Positions 35,973 to 46,242 are shown, numbered from the stretch's first letter. The stretch: 64,000 nucleotides of DNA from Epichloe hybrida (GCA_019022495.1 JAFEKR010000053.1:1-64000); one strand, 5' to 3'. Made by a program: numbers and translations. Notes: generated from the letters alone by a model not told the origin.

Positions 35973-36143
35973 TGACAGGTGGGGGCAGGTGCAAGGCACC
36001 TGGCCTACCTAGCATAAAAACCTTACTTAGCAGATTTTTTATTAGGGCTTCTTTTCTGCCTAATTATTACCTTAAGAAATCAATTTAATTCAATAAAAAT
36101 CGTCAGAAGCTTCATTTTTCCTGTCTTGTCTGAACGAGTTCTT
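35973..36143 (+). repeat. 3' LTR
   Basis: 171 bp, same length as the 5' LTR. It begins TGACAGGTGGGGGCAGG and ends GAACGAGTTCTT. Here the first ~95 bp (interior side) carry the T/A states and the outer ~45 bp keep C/G, the mirror image of the 5' LTR. All differences I see are transitions. Confidence 0.93.
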
Positions 36144-36148
36144 GCTAT
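36144..36148. repeat. Right target-site duplication (GCTAT)
   Basis: Second copy of the 5-bp duplication flanking the LTR element. Confidence 0.88.
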
Positions 36149-38188
36149 GACAGGCCAACCCAGCAATCAGGCCTTTTTGTCACTGGGCCAGCCTTATTGG
36201 CGCCAAGCCAAACAAGAAGGCGACCCGGTGCTGACTCTGCTGAGGTATTATGTATATTCATAATAATACGGAGTGCTCCGTACTTTCTTTGTGCATTGAC
36301 TTGGCGACGAGCTGCACACTGTTAACGCAGCTATGAATGAATGAACCCGGCGATGCTGTGATTTGCTGAAGGCTTGCATCTGGTCTCACTCACACACCCG
36401 ATACCTGTCCGTGAGCAGGATGAAGCATGCACGGCATGGTACATGTAGCGGGACAAGGGGAATGAAATGGATTGCTGGATTGCACTCCTGATTCCCTCCC
36501 GCTCATCATGGTGCGAACAACAAGCCACCTGCGATGGCGCTTGAGAATCGTTATTAGCCTTTACTCCGTACTCCATATGGATTACGGATTACTCCGTACA
36601 ATAATAAGCCTCTTCTCTCTTCTCCCCCGGGGCACATGGGTACATAAAAGCTTCAGCAAGCACAGGGCAACATTGTTAGCGAGCACCGCCCCGGGACAAT
36701 TGCCGCTACATACAAAAACCAGCACCGGTGGCGCCCGTGCCAGCCAACCCCCGTCTGCCATGCCAGTCAATCAATCCGTTTTGCCTAACCGACCGACCAT
36801 TGTTGCATCGATCGCCCTTTGCTAATACATACATAGCTGGCCGATCAACAAGATGAGTGAGTGGTTGGCCTGTCTAGGATGGCACCCGGCTGGTTCAAAA
36901 TACTAAGCATACTTGATAATGCCGAGTACACGCCAGTCGTGCCAGTCGTGCCAGTCGTGCCAGTCGTGGATAGATGGCATCGGTGGGCAACGATGGGCGA
37001 CGATGGGCGACGATGGTCAGTGACTTGTGGCAGCGGCAGCGGCAAGTCACGCTGCCTGCCTGCCTGCCTACTAGTTGCCAGGTGGTGGGTGTCGAATGTG
37101 CGAATGTGACTCCGTAATACCGGACGGATTACTAACTACATACGGACGTACAGCCAGACATTATGTTAATTAAGCCCGCATTCGCTGCACCGGCGCGCAC
37201 CTGCGCGTGGCCTTTGGTCATTATTCCCTTCCTTGCCTCGCCACGCCTTGCCTTTGCCTTACCTCTGCCCGGTCCTTGGACCCGGGTCCATCACATCCTC
37301 CACCCGTCCCCCAGGAAAGCTCAGCCCGGCTACCAGTCCGTGCTCTGATTTGCTGACCCGGAAAATCCCCCCCCCCCCCCCCGAAAGTGCCACCACCATG
37401 TGCCACCAAGTGCCACCAAGTGCCACCAAGTGCCACCAAGTGCCACAAAGTGCCACCAGTGCCCCCATTCGTTCCTCACCCACCTGGGCCCCATATGGCC
37501 GCTCGTTTGGCTGGCCTCGCTCGTCTTTCTGTCTCTTCCTGTCTCTTCCTGTCTCTCTTCCTCTGACCCGTCTCTGTCTGTTCTGGCACGGCATGGCAAT
37601 CTGATTCCATCTTCCTGGCTCTCTGTCCTACTCTCTATCCCTTCTCTCCTCATGCGATCCATCTCCTGCTTTCACATCTGTGCTCGCCTCACCTCGCCCT
37701 CCTCTACTTCCTTCGCCAGGTTTGCCGTTGCCTTGAGGAACTTTCGCGCCGAATGGTCATTGTGGCGCCGAGTCGGCATCTTCTTGACGACCGATTCTCA
37801 CTGTCCCTCCCGCCAGCTCAAATTGCTTTTATTCTCATCAGGCTCGCCTCGCCGCTGCTCCACGCCAGCATTCAGTAGAAAGCCAAGAAGAAACGTGAGT
37901 TGACTCTCAGTGCAATCCTTCAGCACTCACTCAACACTCACTCAACTTGCCCATCCATCAATTTATGCATCAAGCCATCTTTTCCCCGGACCTGCTCCTT
38001 TTGCCCCTCGAGCACAAACAGGCTGTCCGCTGTTGCAATTCACTCTCACTCAACACGCCCTGCAGGCAGGCCCTCTAGTTTTGCGGACATTTGTACTGAC
38101 CGAATGTGAAAGTTTGAAAGCGTGTAATATCATACAAATACATGACCACCTCAAATCTCCTCGCTTGAACCCCCCAAATCACCAGATC
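36149..38188. promoter_or_regulatory. veA upstream region and probable long leader
   Basis: Two kb before veA without another supported gene. Contains TACTCCGTA-type motifs (36267-36283, 36561-36600, 37109-37116) and a 9-nt repeat CCAGTCGTG x4 (36932-36968). A C14 run lies at 37369-37382 and a 10-nt minisatellite at 37387-37461. From 37520 the sequence is CT-rich, like a fungal promoter/leader. Several ATGs precede the veA start; one at 37910 is in frame with it. Confidence 0.5.
37387..37461. repeat. 10-nt minisatellite (GTGCCACCAA unit)
   Basis: Seven near-perfect head-to-tail copies of GTGCCACCAA with small variants at both ends, 0.7 kb upstream of veA. Confidence 0.9.
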
Positions 38189-39924
38189 ATGGCTTCTGCT
38201 GTGCCCGTGCCCGTGCCCGTGCCCGCCAACGCCTCGCGCGATTCGGTGCAGCGCATTCATCGCATTACGAGAGAGAACCGAAGCCTCTGGTATCAGTTGA
38301 CCGTGCTTCAGCAACCAGAGCGAGCCAGAGCATGTGGCTCAGGGATGAAGGGTTAGTAGTTGACTGTGTATATGATGTTGTCGCCAATGCGGCGCGATAT
38401 CCCTCCACCCGACGTTATGAAACGGAGCATCTCGGCGCTCACAAAAATGCTAACACCCTGCCTACCTGCACAGCGAATAGCGATAGACGACCAGTTGATC
38501 CCCCACCAGTCGTTGAGCTGCGCATCATCGAAGGTCCTACTGTTGAGGAAGGCAAGGATATCACTTTCGACTACAACGCCAACTTTTTCCTCTACGCCAG
38601 TCTTGAGCAAGCTCGCACTTTGGCCCATGGTCGTGTACAGAGCGCTGCGGCTACCAATCCACCCATCCTGACCGGCGTTCCTGCCTCGGGCATGGCCTAC
38701 CTGGACCGACCTGCCGAGGCCGGCTATTTCATCTTCCCTGATCTATCTGTTCGCCACGAAGGCTATTTCCGTCTATCATTCAGCCTGTTCGAGACGACAA
38801 AGGAGGAGAAGGATTTCGACATGGAGCCCACCAATCTAGACTTGCCTCCCGGCGTCGACTGGCGAATGGAAATCAAGACACAGCCCTTCAATGTCTTCAG
38901 CGCCAAGAAGTTCCCTGGCCTGATGGAGAGTACCCAGCTGAGCAAGACGGTCGCTGACCAAGGCTGCCGAGTTCGAATCAGACGCGACGTGCGAATGAGG
39001 AAGCGCGATGGCAAAGGTGCCGCCTACGAACGCAGGGAGGATGAATATCGCCGCAGAACTGTAACACCCGCCCCCGAGGACCCCAACAGCATCCGAGCTC
39101 GATCCCTCAGCAACTCGAGCGAGCATCGCATGGTCTACGGCACGGAGCTCGAAAGACGACCATCAGGTGTCGATGCTTATCATGCCGCTCCGCAGCCGCC
39201 TCCTCCCGGCTACGACGCTGCTTTGCCAACTCGTGGCGGCCACGCATTTGGAGAGCATCTGGTACATCAGTACGCCACGCCTCGACAATACGCACCACCA
39301 CCGCCGACGGTCATGCAGCACATGGCAACGTCAGCACCATACCCATCCACACTCTCATCCCCTTACGCCAAGCCCGACCAGGGCAACTACGGCTACTACC
39401 CATATCACGGCCGAAGCTCGAGCTCGACTTGTCCATCCCTGGCGCAATCAGTCAGACCCGAGTCACAATATGAGCGACCTCATGCCGGCTACGTGACACC
39501 GTCACCGTCACCGTCACCCACCACGATTCAACAACTTTCAAGACATGATCCACCACAGCAGCATGATTATTCCCATCCGCCACAGAAGCCGCAACAGAAG
39601 AAGAAGAAGATGTTACCGCCCTCAACGACTGCCTCATCATCTCTGGCTCCTCTTAAGATTGCATATTTGGTCTCGCCCAATCCACTGCCTGCCATTGAAC
39701 CGCAAACACAACTGAAAGTGGCTATCCCGGCGTTGATAACGGGAGACAAACGAAAACGGGACGACGTCTTCCCGCAAACTTTGCGTTCGTTGCACAACGG
39801 CCAGCGGCACCTTGATGTACACTTTGACCGCATGCGCGGCATGACCCCTGAGCCTGACACAGGTACATATTCTCGAGCCGATGGCCAGATTGGGATTGTC
39901 CAATTCAACGAGTACCTTCCGTGA
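38189..39924 (+). CDS. veA: Velvet complex subunit VeA
   Basis: Two exons, 38189-38351 and 38474-39924, give 537 aa. The intron (donor GTTAGT, acceptor GCACAG) joins GSGMK to [12 protein letters not shown]. The velvet domain covers about residues 25-225: [23 protein letters not shown], then [53 protein letters not shown] and [14 protein letters not shown]. The stretch [17 protein letters not shown] overlaps the nuclear-localisation region known in A. nidulans VeA. The C-terminal half is Pro/Ser/Tyr/Gln-rich and disordered, with a PEST-like character and a QKKKKM basic patch. VeA with VelB and LaeA links light to sexual development and secondary metabolism. The frame is open upstream to 37910 (see findings); I keep MASAVPV as start. 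Confidence 0.93.
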
Positions 39925-41290
39925 ATACTCACGTGCTGGGGCTGGCTTATCCCCTCCCTCCGAGATATCGGGAAGACGTGCTCAATACGACAGGAAGAAA
40001 TGAAGAAGAAGAAGAAGAAGAAGAAGAAGAAGAGAAACACAGTCGTGAAATTTCTTTCCCGGCGTTTGGTTATTCCTCGCTTGGTTGAACTGTATATTTT
40101 ATGTCGCTCTGGTATCATTGCCCGTGCGCTTGCTATATGTCCTGGGACATTTGGGGGTTATCAGGCGTTCTGGAGCAATCCTTTTGATTCATTTTCCGCT
40201 TCACTTTCAATGAGCATGGACTTTCCTAGTTTCTCATGTCCTATTTCCCTCTCCAGCATCTGGTCTGCGACCTCTCGGTGAGCGCAGCGCCGGAGACTAG
40301 ACGTGGTCTTCCCCCCCCCATTTTCTTCCTATCTGATACAATGATTTTATCGTGTGTTTCTATCGACTATTTCGTCTGCACTTAACGTTCCATAGAGCTG
40401 GGGCCTGGGAGGAAAGTGGCCCTTCCCAAACTTCTTGTCATGTTCATGTCCCCTTTGCCGCAAAATTCGTGGCGACTATTCGGGACCGTTTTGAAACAAG
40501 GTCGTTACGGTCTTTTGGCGGAAGAAGGTTATTTTTGTCGAGCATCTCTTGGCGCCGAACAAACTGGAGGGCGCATGAACAGGTTATGTATCTTTTTTCT
40601 TCGGAAGGCCAAGAGCCCTGTGACATAGCCGAAACAATGAGACGGGGTGAAAAGAAAATACGTTTTTATGAGCGCGTGGACCGGCTTGATTGAGATCTGG
40701 GACAGAGGGTCTCTGCTCGGGGCAACTGATGAGGAGGCCCTCAAGCATGCAACCATCTAGGTAGACACTTGTTGACAGTGGTTAGTGTCAATCCATGACC
40801 ACGACAAGTTGGCGTTGACCCCTTTACCTTAATCGTGATATTTGTCCTCGAATGTGAATCAAAGTGGAGGATTCTACAACAAAAGGCGGGTCGAAACTGG
40901 GGGCGTTTGGTTGCTCGGTTGCCGTGGTGAGATCACGTGTGTTGTGGCAGGGGTAGCCTGACTTGGCGGAATGTTGTAAGTCAACAATGGATGGATGAAT
41001 GGAGCCAGCACAGCGAGCATGTATGCATGTATGTGTCGTGGGCATGGGTGGATGATTGATTCCTTTATTCATTGTGCTACGCTGTGGCTGTTATTTCCTT
41101 GCAATCCCCCCCCCCCTCCGTCCGCCCCGTTTGCAACTGCAAAACTCTGTGTTTGCGCGAGTTTGCCTAGGCAAATCTGATTTCCCCACCGCGACCTGGC
41201 GCGAGAAACACGAGAAGAGGGACAACAAAGGAGAAAAAAAAAAAAAAAAAAAAAAAAAAGAATCCATCGAATCTCAAAAGTTGACCCAAG
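39925..41290. other. Intergenic, veA 3' region
   Basis: A (GAA)n tract (about 39999-40034) follows the veA stop. Then 1.2 kb without a supported gene, a C9 run (41106-41115) and an A26 tract (41234-41259) just before the next start. Short ORFs here are on both strands with no family signal. Confidence 0.45.
41234..41259. repeat. A26 homopolymer
   Basis: An uninterrupted run of 26 A ending 31 nt before the ATG of the acidic hypothetical gene. Confidence 0.85.
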
Positions 41291-41826
41291 ATGGGCCCTT
41301 CTAGAACCAGAGACGTCCGTTTACTCGCCCAACGGGGCCGCTTCCATGAAGGATCCATGAGGGATCGCGCGTCAGCCGCGCCGCCTTTGCAATTCCTGGA
41401 TCCCTCGGAGAGAGTGCTCATGGTGCCCTTCTGTGCGACGGGCACGGATGCAGCAGCAGCGGCCGTGGGAGGTTCAGGAGGAGGAGGGGCAGAGGAGAAG
41501 AGGAGAAGCAGCAAGATGAAGACGAACATCTTTGGGCAAATGTGGGAAGGCGTCAGAGGCAGACTACGGATCCGAAGGGACGAGGACAAAGACAAGGGGG
41601 AGGAGGAGGAGGAGGAGGAGGAGGAGGAGCAACGACCTACGAGGGATCAAGTCCTGGCCAACTACCACCAGCTTGTTGCCTCGGGATTCTTCTCATCCCA
41701 CGCCATACAATCCACGAGACACGGGCCGCCCCCTCCTCCTCGTCCATGCACGTCCAGAGGTCCCCCGCCTCCGACTCCGCCTCAATGGCCGTTGGCGCCG
41801 GCTGTGCCTGTCCCTGGGATGATGCC

Positions 41827-41869
<43 letters not shown>

Positions 41870-42409
41870 AAGAAAATGACGGGCCATGCGTCCCCCCGGG
41901 CGGAAGTGTGCTCGCCCGCGAGTGTCGCCTCCTCATCCCGGGGCACGAAGCGCGCCGCCGCTGGGCCGCCGCCGGGAGACGGCGAGGGCGAGGGCGAGGC
42001 AGACCGGGAGGACGAGGGAGGGGATGAGGCCACGCGCGCGCATCGCTTCCTGCCCAAGCGTCTTCGCAGGACGGCCCCGAGAGACAGAGACAGAGACATT
42101 GTATCCCTGCCCAGACTGCGAGGCGTGGCGTCGAGGAACAAGGGCGCCCATGATGCCCCGGCGCAGGCTCCGAGGGCGGGGAGAGGACCAACGGACCATG
42201 ATGACGTGGCGTCGTCGTCGCTGGGCAGGAAGATCAAGCGTCCTGCTCGTGCTAGGAACTTGAGAACAAGAGCCGCGGCGGGCGGCAGCAGCGGGGAGCC
42301 GTTGAGCGTGATGCCTGATGCGAATAGGGGGATCCCGAGAGTTCCTGCTGTCCCTGCCAAGTTTACGTATGGTGAAGATGGGAGAGAAATCGGGGAGTCG
42401 ACGAGGTGA
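41291..42409 (+). CDS. Hypothetical acidic, low-complexity protein
   Basis: Single exon, 372 aa; no family recognised. The N terminus (about 1-75) is Arg/Ala-rich. A basic segment KMKTNIFGQMWEGVRGRLRIRR is followed by a Glu run (about 104-113). The most ordered-looking piece is about 120-142: DQVLANYHQLVASGFFSSHAI. Proline-rich PPPPPRP and PPPPTPP stretches follow, then a 14-residue Asp run (about 179-192). The C-terminal half has several basic clusters (LPKRLRR, GRKIKRPARARN) that could be nuclear-targeting. The coding case rests on length, GC-rich third positions and the ordered segment. Long antisense ORFs across it are shadows of the GC-rich codons. No function can be assigned. Confidence 0.65.
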
Positions 42410-42983
42410 TGGATAGGGGTTAGCGGGGGGTTTTTTTTTCTTCTTCTTCCTTCTTCATTGATTGTTTCATGATGTACCGGATCGACAAGTGGTATGACTA
42501 TATAATGAGTAATGTGGGTTTCCTGAATGACATGATTATGAAATATGCAGTATGATTCTTCGCTCACGGCTTTGGTTTGGTTTGGTTGCTTCTTTTGAAA
42601 GGCAAGGGCATGTTTCGTGCTTGGTCAAAGCCCAGCTTCACTACTTTGAAGCACATCGAGATGCCGCGCCCCTCCGAACGAAAGGGGGGGGGGGGGGCAA
42701 GAGAGGAACAATGTGGGAGTCAATACGGATTACTCCGTTCGCATAAGCCGGATGATGCTTTGTGAGGAAACCAGATACCCCCGTTACTGGAAGCTTCAGG
42801 AGAAGAGCGCGCGTTTGGCACAGGATGGATTCAGAGGAGAAACAGTGGAACCACTTCCCGCCCATCCCCCGGAGGAAAAAAAAAAAATCCCAAGAAACCA
42901 CCCACCCATCCACCCACACACATCCTCTTCCATCATCAACCCTCCCCCATCCCATCCCAACTCACAAAGTCAAACCAACAGCC
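42410..42983. other. Intergenic, coa1 upstream
   Basis: Contains a G13-type run (about 42685-42698), one ATTACTCCGTT motif (42729-42739) and a C/A-rich leader before the coa1 ATG. No gene supported. Confidence 0.45.
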
Positions 42984-43781
42984 ATGCTCTCGCGGCTCTC
43001 CCACCGCAGGCTCATCACCGCCTCGCGACTGCGCAACAACTGCCATCCCCCCTCCCCCTCCCCCTCCCCATCGAGCAGCCGAGCGACGACCCCCCAGCGA
43101 CGATGGTCAACGCCCGCTCCCAGACCCGGCGACGGCCGCTCATGTCCCGACAGGCTGATCGCGAACTCCCGGTAAATAATACATTTCCCCAGACAAAAAC
43201 GCGCAGGCAGGCAGGCAGGCGCACAAAGCTAAAACGTGGTGTTCTCCCCCCCCCCTCTCTCCCCAGAAATCAGCCAAGTCAGGTTCCGCTGGGGCCGCAC
43301 CCTCCCCGTCTTCCTCGCCATAGTGAGCGTCTGCTCCGTCGCCATCTTCAACTACCAGAAGGCGTCGTCGCCCATCGTCTCGTCGACGCTGTACGCCCTC
43401 CGGACGGACGACAGGGCGCGCGCCATCCTCGGCGACGACATCTACTTCCGGCGCCGCGTCCCCTGGATCCGCGGCCAGATGAACCAGATGCGGGGCCGCA
43501 TCGACATCTGCTTCGCCGTCCGCGGAACGAGGGGCTGGGCCACGATGCGGTTCGCGAGCCACCGCCCGTCGTCGCGGTCGCTGTTCGAGACGACGGAGTG
43601 GAGCCTGACCACCGAGGACGGCACCTGGGTCGACTTGCTGGAGGGGGGGGATCCGTTCAGGGACCTCTTGGGGGATCAACATCATCATCATGTGCCTCCT
43701 CTTTCGGTGGGCGGCGAGGACGAGGACGAGGGTGCTGCGGCGACGAGGGGGTTCAGACAGCAGGGTGCTTTGAACAAGTGA
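42984..43781 (+). CDS. coa1: Cytochrome c oxidase assembly factor 1 (Coa1), frame disturbed in exon 1
   Basis: Exon 2 is clear: QVRFRWGRTLPVFLAIVS, IFNYQKASSPIVSSTLYALR, GDDIYFRRRVPWIRGQMNQMRGRI and FETTEWSLTTEDG match Coa1, a mitochondrial inner-membrane protein that helps mature Cox1. A membrane helix (about residues 75-92) precedes the intermembrane-space domain. Exon 1 gives a presequence-like start, MLSRLSHRRLITASRLRNN. A model without errors is 42984-43171 joined to 43274-43781 (231 aa). However, the conserved Coa1 motif (PL-x-R-x-DRELP; RPLRIDRELPD in yeast) appears as RPLMSRQADRELP in a different frame at about 43132-43171. The natural acceptor at 43266 then also fails to keep frame. 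Two missing bases would explain this. Gene identity firm, exon 1 uncertain. Confidence 0.75.
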
Positions 43782-44101
43782 GCGCGCTCGCTCGCTCGCT
43801 TGCTTGCTTGATTGCTTGGCTTTGCTCCGTGTGTGTGGAAAATGAACGAGTCCCCCAAGTTGGTGTTGTGTTGTTGGTCGAGTTGTCCAGGCTAACGAGA
43901 CGAGAAGCATACGTACATTGCACGGGGGTTGTTGGTCTGAGCATGGCAAGCGTGTACAAACTTGTCTGTATATATATATATATCTATATCGTACAAAGTC
44001 CCGCTTTCCTTCTTCCCTTTCACCCCCCCCCCCATGAAAGCAGCACAAGATTTGCATAAAGAGTTTCACCTTTCACGCATTCCACCACAAGTAAAAATCT
44101 C
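43782..44101. other. Convergent 3' region, coa1/uL3m
   Basis: Contains (GCTC/GCTT)n at 43788-43812, an AT dinucleotide tract (about 43969-43989) and a C10 run. Probable 3' UTRs of both genes. Confidence 0.5.
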
Positions 44102-45130
44102 TCACAGGGCAGCAGCAGCAGCCGCTTCTTTCGAACTTGCTCCCCTTCGCCCCTCCATCTCCAAATGTCTCTGCCTCGCCGCCTCCAGCTGCGCATCCGC
44201 ATCGGGATGCCTGTCCCGCAGATCCTTGAGGGCCCTTTCACGGTACGGCAGCGCAGGCGCCTTGCGCTTCTTGGCATCCTGCAGCTTGACCACGCGTCCC
44301 TTGGGGCCCGGCACCGCGCCGCTGACCAGAACGATGCCCAGCTCGTTGTCCGTCTTGATGACCTTGAGGTTCTGCACCGTGACCCATTCGTTGCCCATCC
44401 GCCCGGGCATCTTCTTGCCCGGCAGCACGCGACTCCCGCTGCCCTGCGACGGGCCCGTCGTGCCAATCGTGCGGTGGTTCCTCGAGTTGCCGTGCGAGGC
44501 CCCCTGGCCCGCGAAGCCGTGACGCTTCATGCCGCCCGCGAACCCCATGCCGCGCGACCTGGCGCGCACGTCGACCGCCTGGCCCTCCTGGAACCAGTCG
44601 GGCAGCAGCTGCGAGCCGACGGGCAGGAGGCCCTCCTCGCCGCGGACCATGAACTCGGCCAGCTCGCTCTTGGGCGCCACGCCCTTGGCCTCGTAGTACC
44701 CCAGCATCGGCCTCGTCGCGTTCCTGGCCTGCCGTGACCCGGACCCCATCTGCACCGCCCAGTAGCCGTGCTTCTCCCTCGTCTTGTTCGCCACCACCTG
44801 CACCTGGTCGAGCTGCAGCACCGTGCACGCCACGCGCGTCTTGCCCACAAACGTGCTCGTCATGCCCTTCTTCGTGGCGAGGACGCCCGCCCGGAGAGGC
44901 GTCGTCTTCTCCCGGCGCTTCAGCGCGGCCGCGGGCCCGGTGGTGGGAGCGGGGAGACCCGAGTTGGCCTGGTTGAAGCGTCGGTGCTTGGATCGTGGTG
45001 GTGCCGTCGACCAGCCGTATTGGATGCCGCGCTGGGGGACAAGGGGGAGGAGCAGGCGGCGACGAGTCTGGCTCGCCAGGAGGGCCGATGGCCGTGGGAG
45101 GGCCGCCCTCGATGAGAGACGTGGCGGCAT
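44102..45130 (-). CDS. MRPL9: Mitochondrial large-subunit ribosomal protein uL3m
   Basis: Single exon, 342 aa. The N terminus MPPRLSSRAALPRPSALLAS is Arg/Ser/Ala-rich without acidic residues, a mitochondrial presequence. The uL3 fold starts near residue 80 (AGVLATKKGMTSTF, CTVLQLDQVQVV). The signature is RSRGMGFAGGMKRHGFAGQG, then SHGNSRNHRTIGTTG, and it ends with KKMPGRMGNEWVTVQNLKVI. The C-terminal ~55 residues are a charged extension. The protein sits near the peptidyl-transferase centre of the mitoribosome. The frame remains open further upstream, and an ATG one codon earlier (45133) is equally possible. Name follows yeast MRPL9. Confidence 0.92.
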   Translation of the reverse strand: MPPRLSSRAALPRPSALLASQTRRRLLLPLVPQRGIQYGWSTAPPRSKHRRFNQANSGLPAPTTGPAAALKRREKTTPLRAGVLATKKGMTSTFVGKTRVACTVLQLDQVQVVANKTREKHGYWAVQMGSGSRQARNATRPMLGYYEAKGVAPKSELAEFMVRGEEGLLPVGSQLLPDWFQEGQAVDVRARSRGMGFAGGMKRHGFAGQGASHGNSRNHRTIGTTGPSQGSGSRVLPGKKMPGRMGNEWVTVQNLKVIKTDNELGIVLVSGAVPGPKGRVVKLQDAKKRKAPALPYRERALKDLRDRHPDADAQLEAARQRHLEMEGRRGASSKEAAAAAAL

Positions 45131-45472
45131 CATGGTCCGGTTTGTGATGGACAGGTTGGTTGGACGGGTTGAGATGGCAACGGGGGTTTTCGAGCTCCCC
45201 AACTTTGTCGTGGTCATCAATGTCAAAATCTCGGGTTGAGGAAAGCTTGCCTGCATGCATGGAAATTGGTCGGATATATCTCGGAACTTCTCCGTGCCCC
45301 ACCAGTGCCACCACCAGTCCTGCCGAAAAAAAGAAAAAAAGAAAAAAACACCACACAACCATCCTCGAGCAATTTCATTATCGTAGCTTCAGGTTTCAAT
45401 CAAGCAAATAATGAATTCCCAGTGTACATAGTTCATACGCCATACTCCGTACAATCCATGCGTTTCCCTAGC
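45131..45472. other. Intergenic, uL3m upstream / PITH gene 3' flank
   Basis: Contains an A-rich tract (45327-45350) and one TACTCCGTA motif (45443-45452). No gene. Confidence 0.45.
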
Positions 45473-46242
45473 TCACATGCCCGGCCCCCTCCCCCCAATC
45501 CCGCTCCCCATCTCATTCACACTCGTCCCCTTCACCTTGTGATCCCCCGGCTGCGCCGCTGCCTCGTACAAGATAGTAGTCGGCGCCTTGCCCAACCGCG
45601 TCCACTCCCCCTTGAATCCGACATAGCTCATCCGCGAGACGGGCTCGTCCCCGTCCCCAAAGTTATCCACAAAAAAGAGCACCAGCCGCTGTACCTTGCC
45701 GAAAAGCGCCCTCTTGACAGCTATCTCCTGCACGTCAGACGTCTGCGACAGCTCAATCTTCTGCACCGGTTCCAGGTCCTCGGCCGCGGAAAAGTCCAGG
45801 TTGTCGCGGTTGACGTGCAGATGGAGTGTCTTGGGGGCAGATGGGGAGGGGGAAGTGCGGAGGAGGATGGAGTGAAGCTTGACTTGGGCTGCGAAACTGT
45901 CGGCTTTGTCAGGACTGTAACTTGGGAGATATCCTCATGATTCTCATCATCATGTGGCAAGAAGAGAAGAGAGGGCTTTCCGACGTACGGCACAGTCATG
46001 AGAAGCTGCTCATCGGCATCGCTCTCCAGTTCTGGCTCGGCGCTCAGTCTCTCCGCCCACGTCTTCTTAACGACGGCCTTTCCCGCATCTCTGCGCGATT
46101 CGTTGAGCGTGGTGATGTCGTCAAAGTTGATCTGTTGGTACAGCGAAGATTGCAGAGCCGGCGTGATGTCGTCTGAGTGATCGTGATCGTGGTCGTGGTC
46201 GTGCCCGCCATGGCCGGCGTGTTCGTCGTGACAGTGAGACAT
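45473..46242 (-). CDS. PITH-domain protein (DUF1000 family)
   Basis: Two exons, 46242-45989 and 45896-45473, give 225 aa. Donor GTACGT, acceptor GACAG; the join reads LLMTVPFAAQVKLHSILLRTSP. A His-rich N terminus (MSHCHDEHAGHGG then DHDHDHDH, residues 1-30) precedes the PITH domain (about 35-200): INFDDITTLNES, VQKIELSQTSDVQEIAVKRALFGKVQRLVLFFVDNFG. The PITH domain also occurs at the C terminus of thioredoxin-like proteins and is reported to bind the 26S proteasome; here it stands alone, like human PITHD1. No thioredoxin domain is present. The His-rich start could bind metal, which is inference. An in-frame ATG at 46332 exists, but MSHCHDEH fits the family. Confidence 0.85.

Larger units (their letters stand above)
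24940..36143 (+). mobile_element. Complete, RIP-inactivated Ty3/gypsy-like LTR retrotransposon
   Basis: An 11,204-bp element bounded by 171-bp direct LTRs and flanked by the 5-bp duplication GCTAT. Interior domain relics on the plus strand run in the order gag knuckle, protease, RT, RNase H, integrase, the Ty3/gypsy order. CA and TG are nearly absent inside and in-frame stops are overwhelmingly TAA/TAG, so it was silenced by RIP. Gag and protease relics are in one frame (codon starts at multiples of 3) and RT/RNase H/integrase in another (remainder 2), compatible with a programmed or mutational frameshift. After pol comes an additional ~3.8-kb reading-frame relic. At 11.2 kb it is long for the group because of that module. 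The LTRs carry no indels relative to each other. Confidence 0.93.

Noticed and set aside
37387..37461. CRISPR-like regular repeats
   Set aside because: Contiguous 10-nt tandem copies without spacers in a fungal genome: a minisatellite.
36149..38188. Secondary-metabolite or regulatory cluster near veA
   Set aside because: No synthase, transporter or transcription-factor gene is present; veA is a global regulator and does not mark a cluster.
41782..42567. 261-aa antisense ORF over the acidic hypothetical gene
   Set aside because: Low-complexity Ser-run shadow of the Asp run; nothing supports it over the sense ORF.
42713..44059. 448-aa plus-strand ORF spanning coa1
   Set aside because: It reads through the coa1 intron and the wrong frame of exon 2. 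Only its PLMSRQADRELP patch has family meaning, which I attribute to a frame disturbance in coa1.
44238..45362. 374-aa alternative-frame ORF over uL3m
   Set aside because: A GC-rich off-frame reading of the same strand; the correct frame carries the full uL3 signature.
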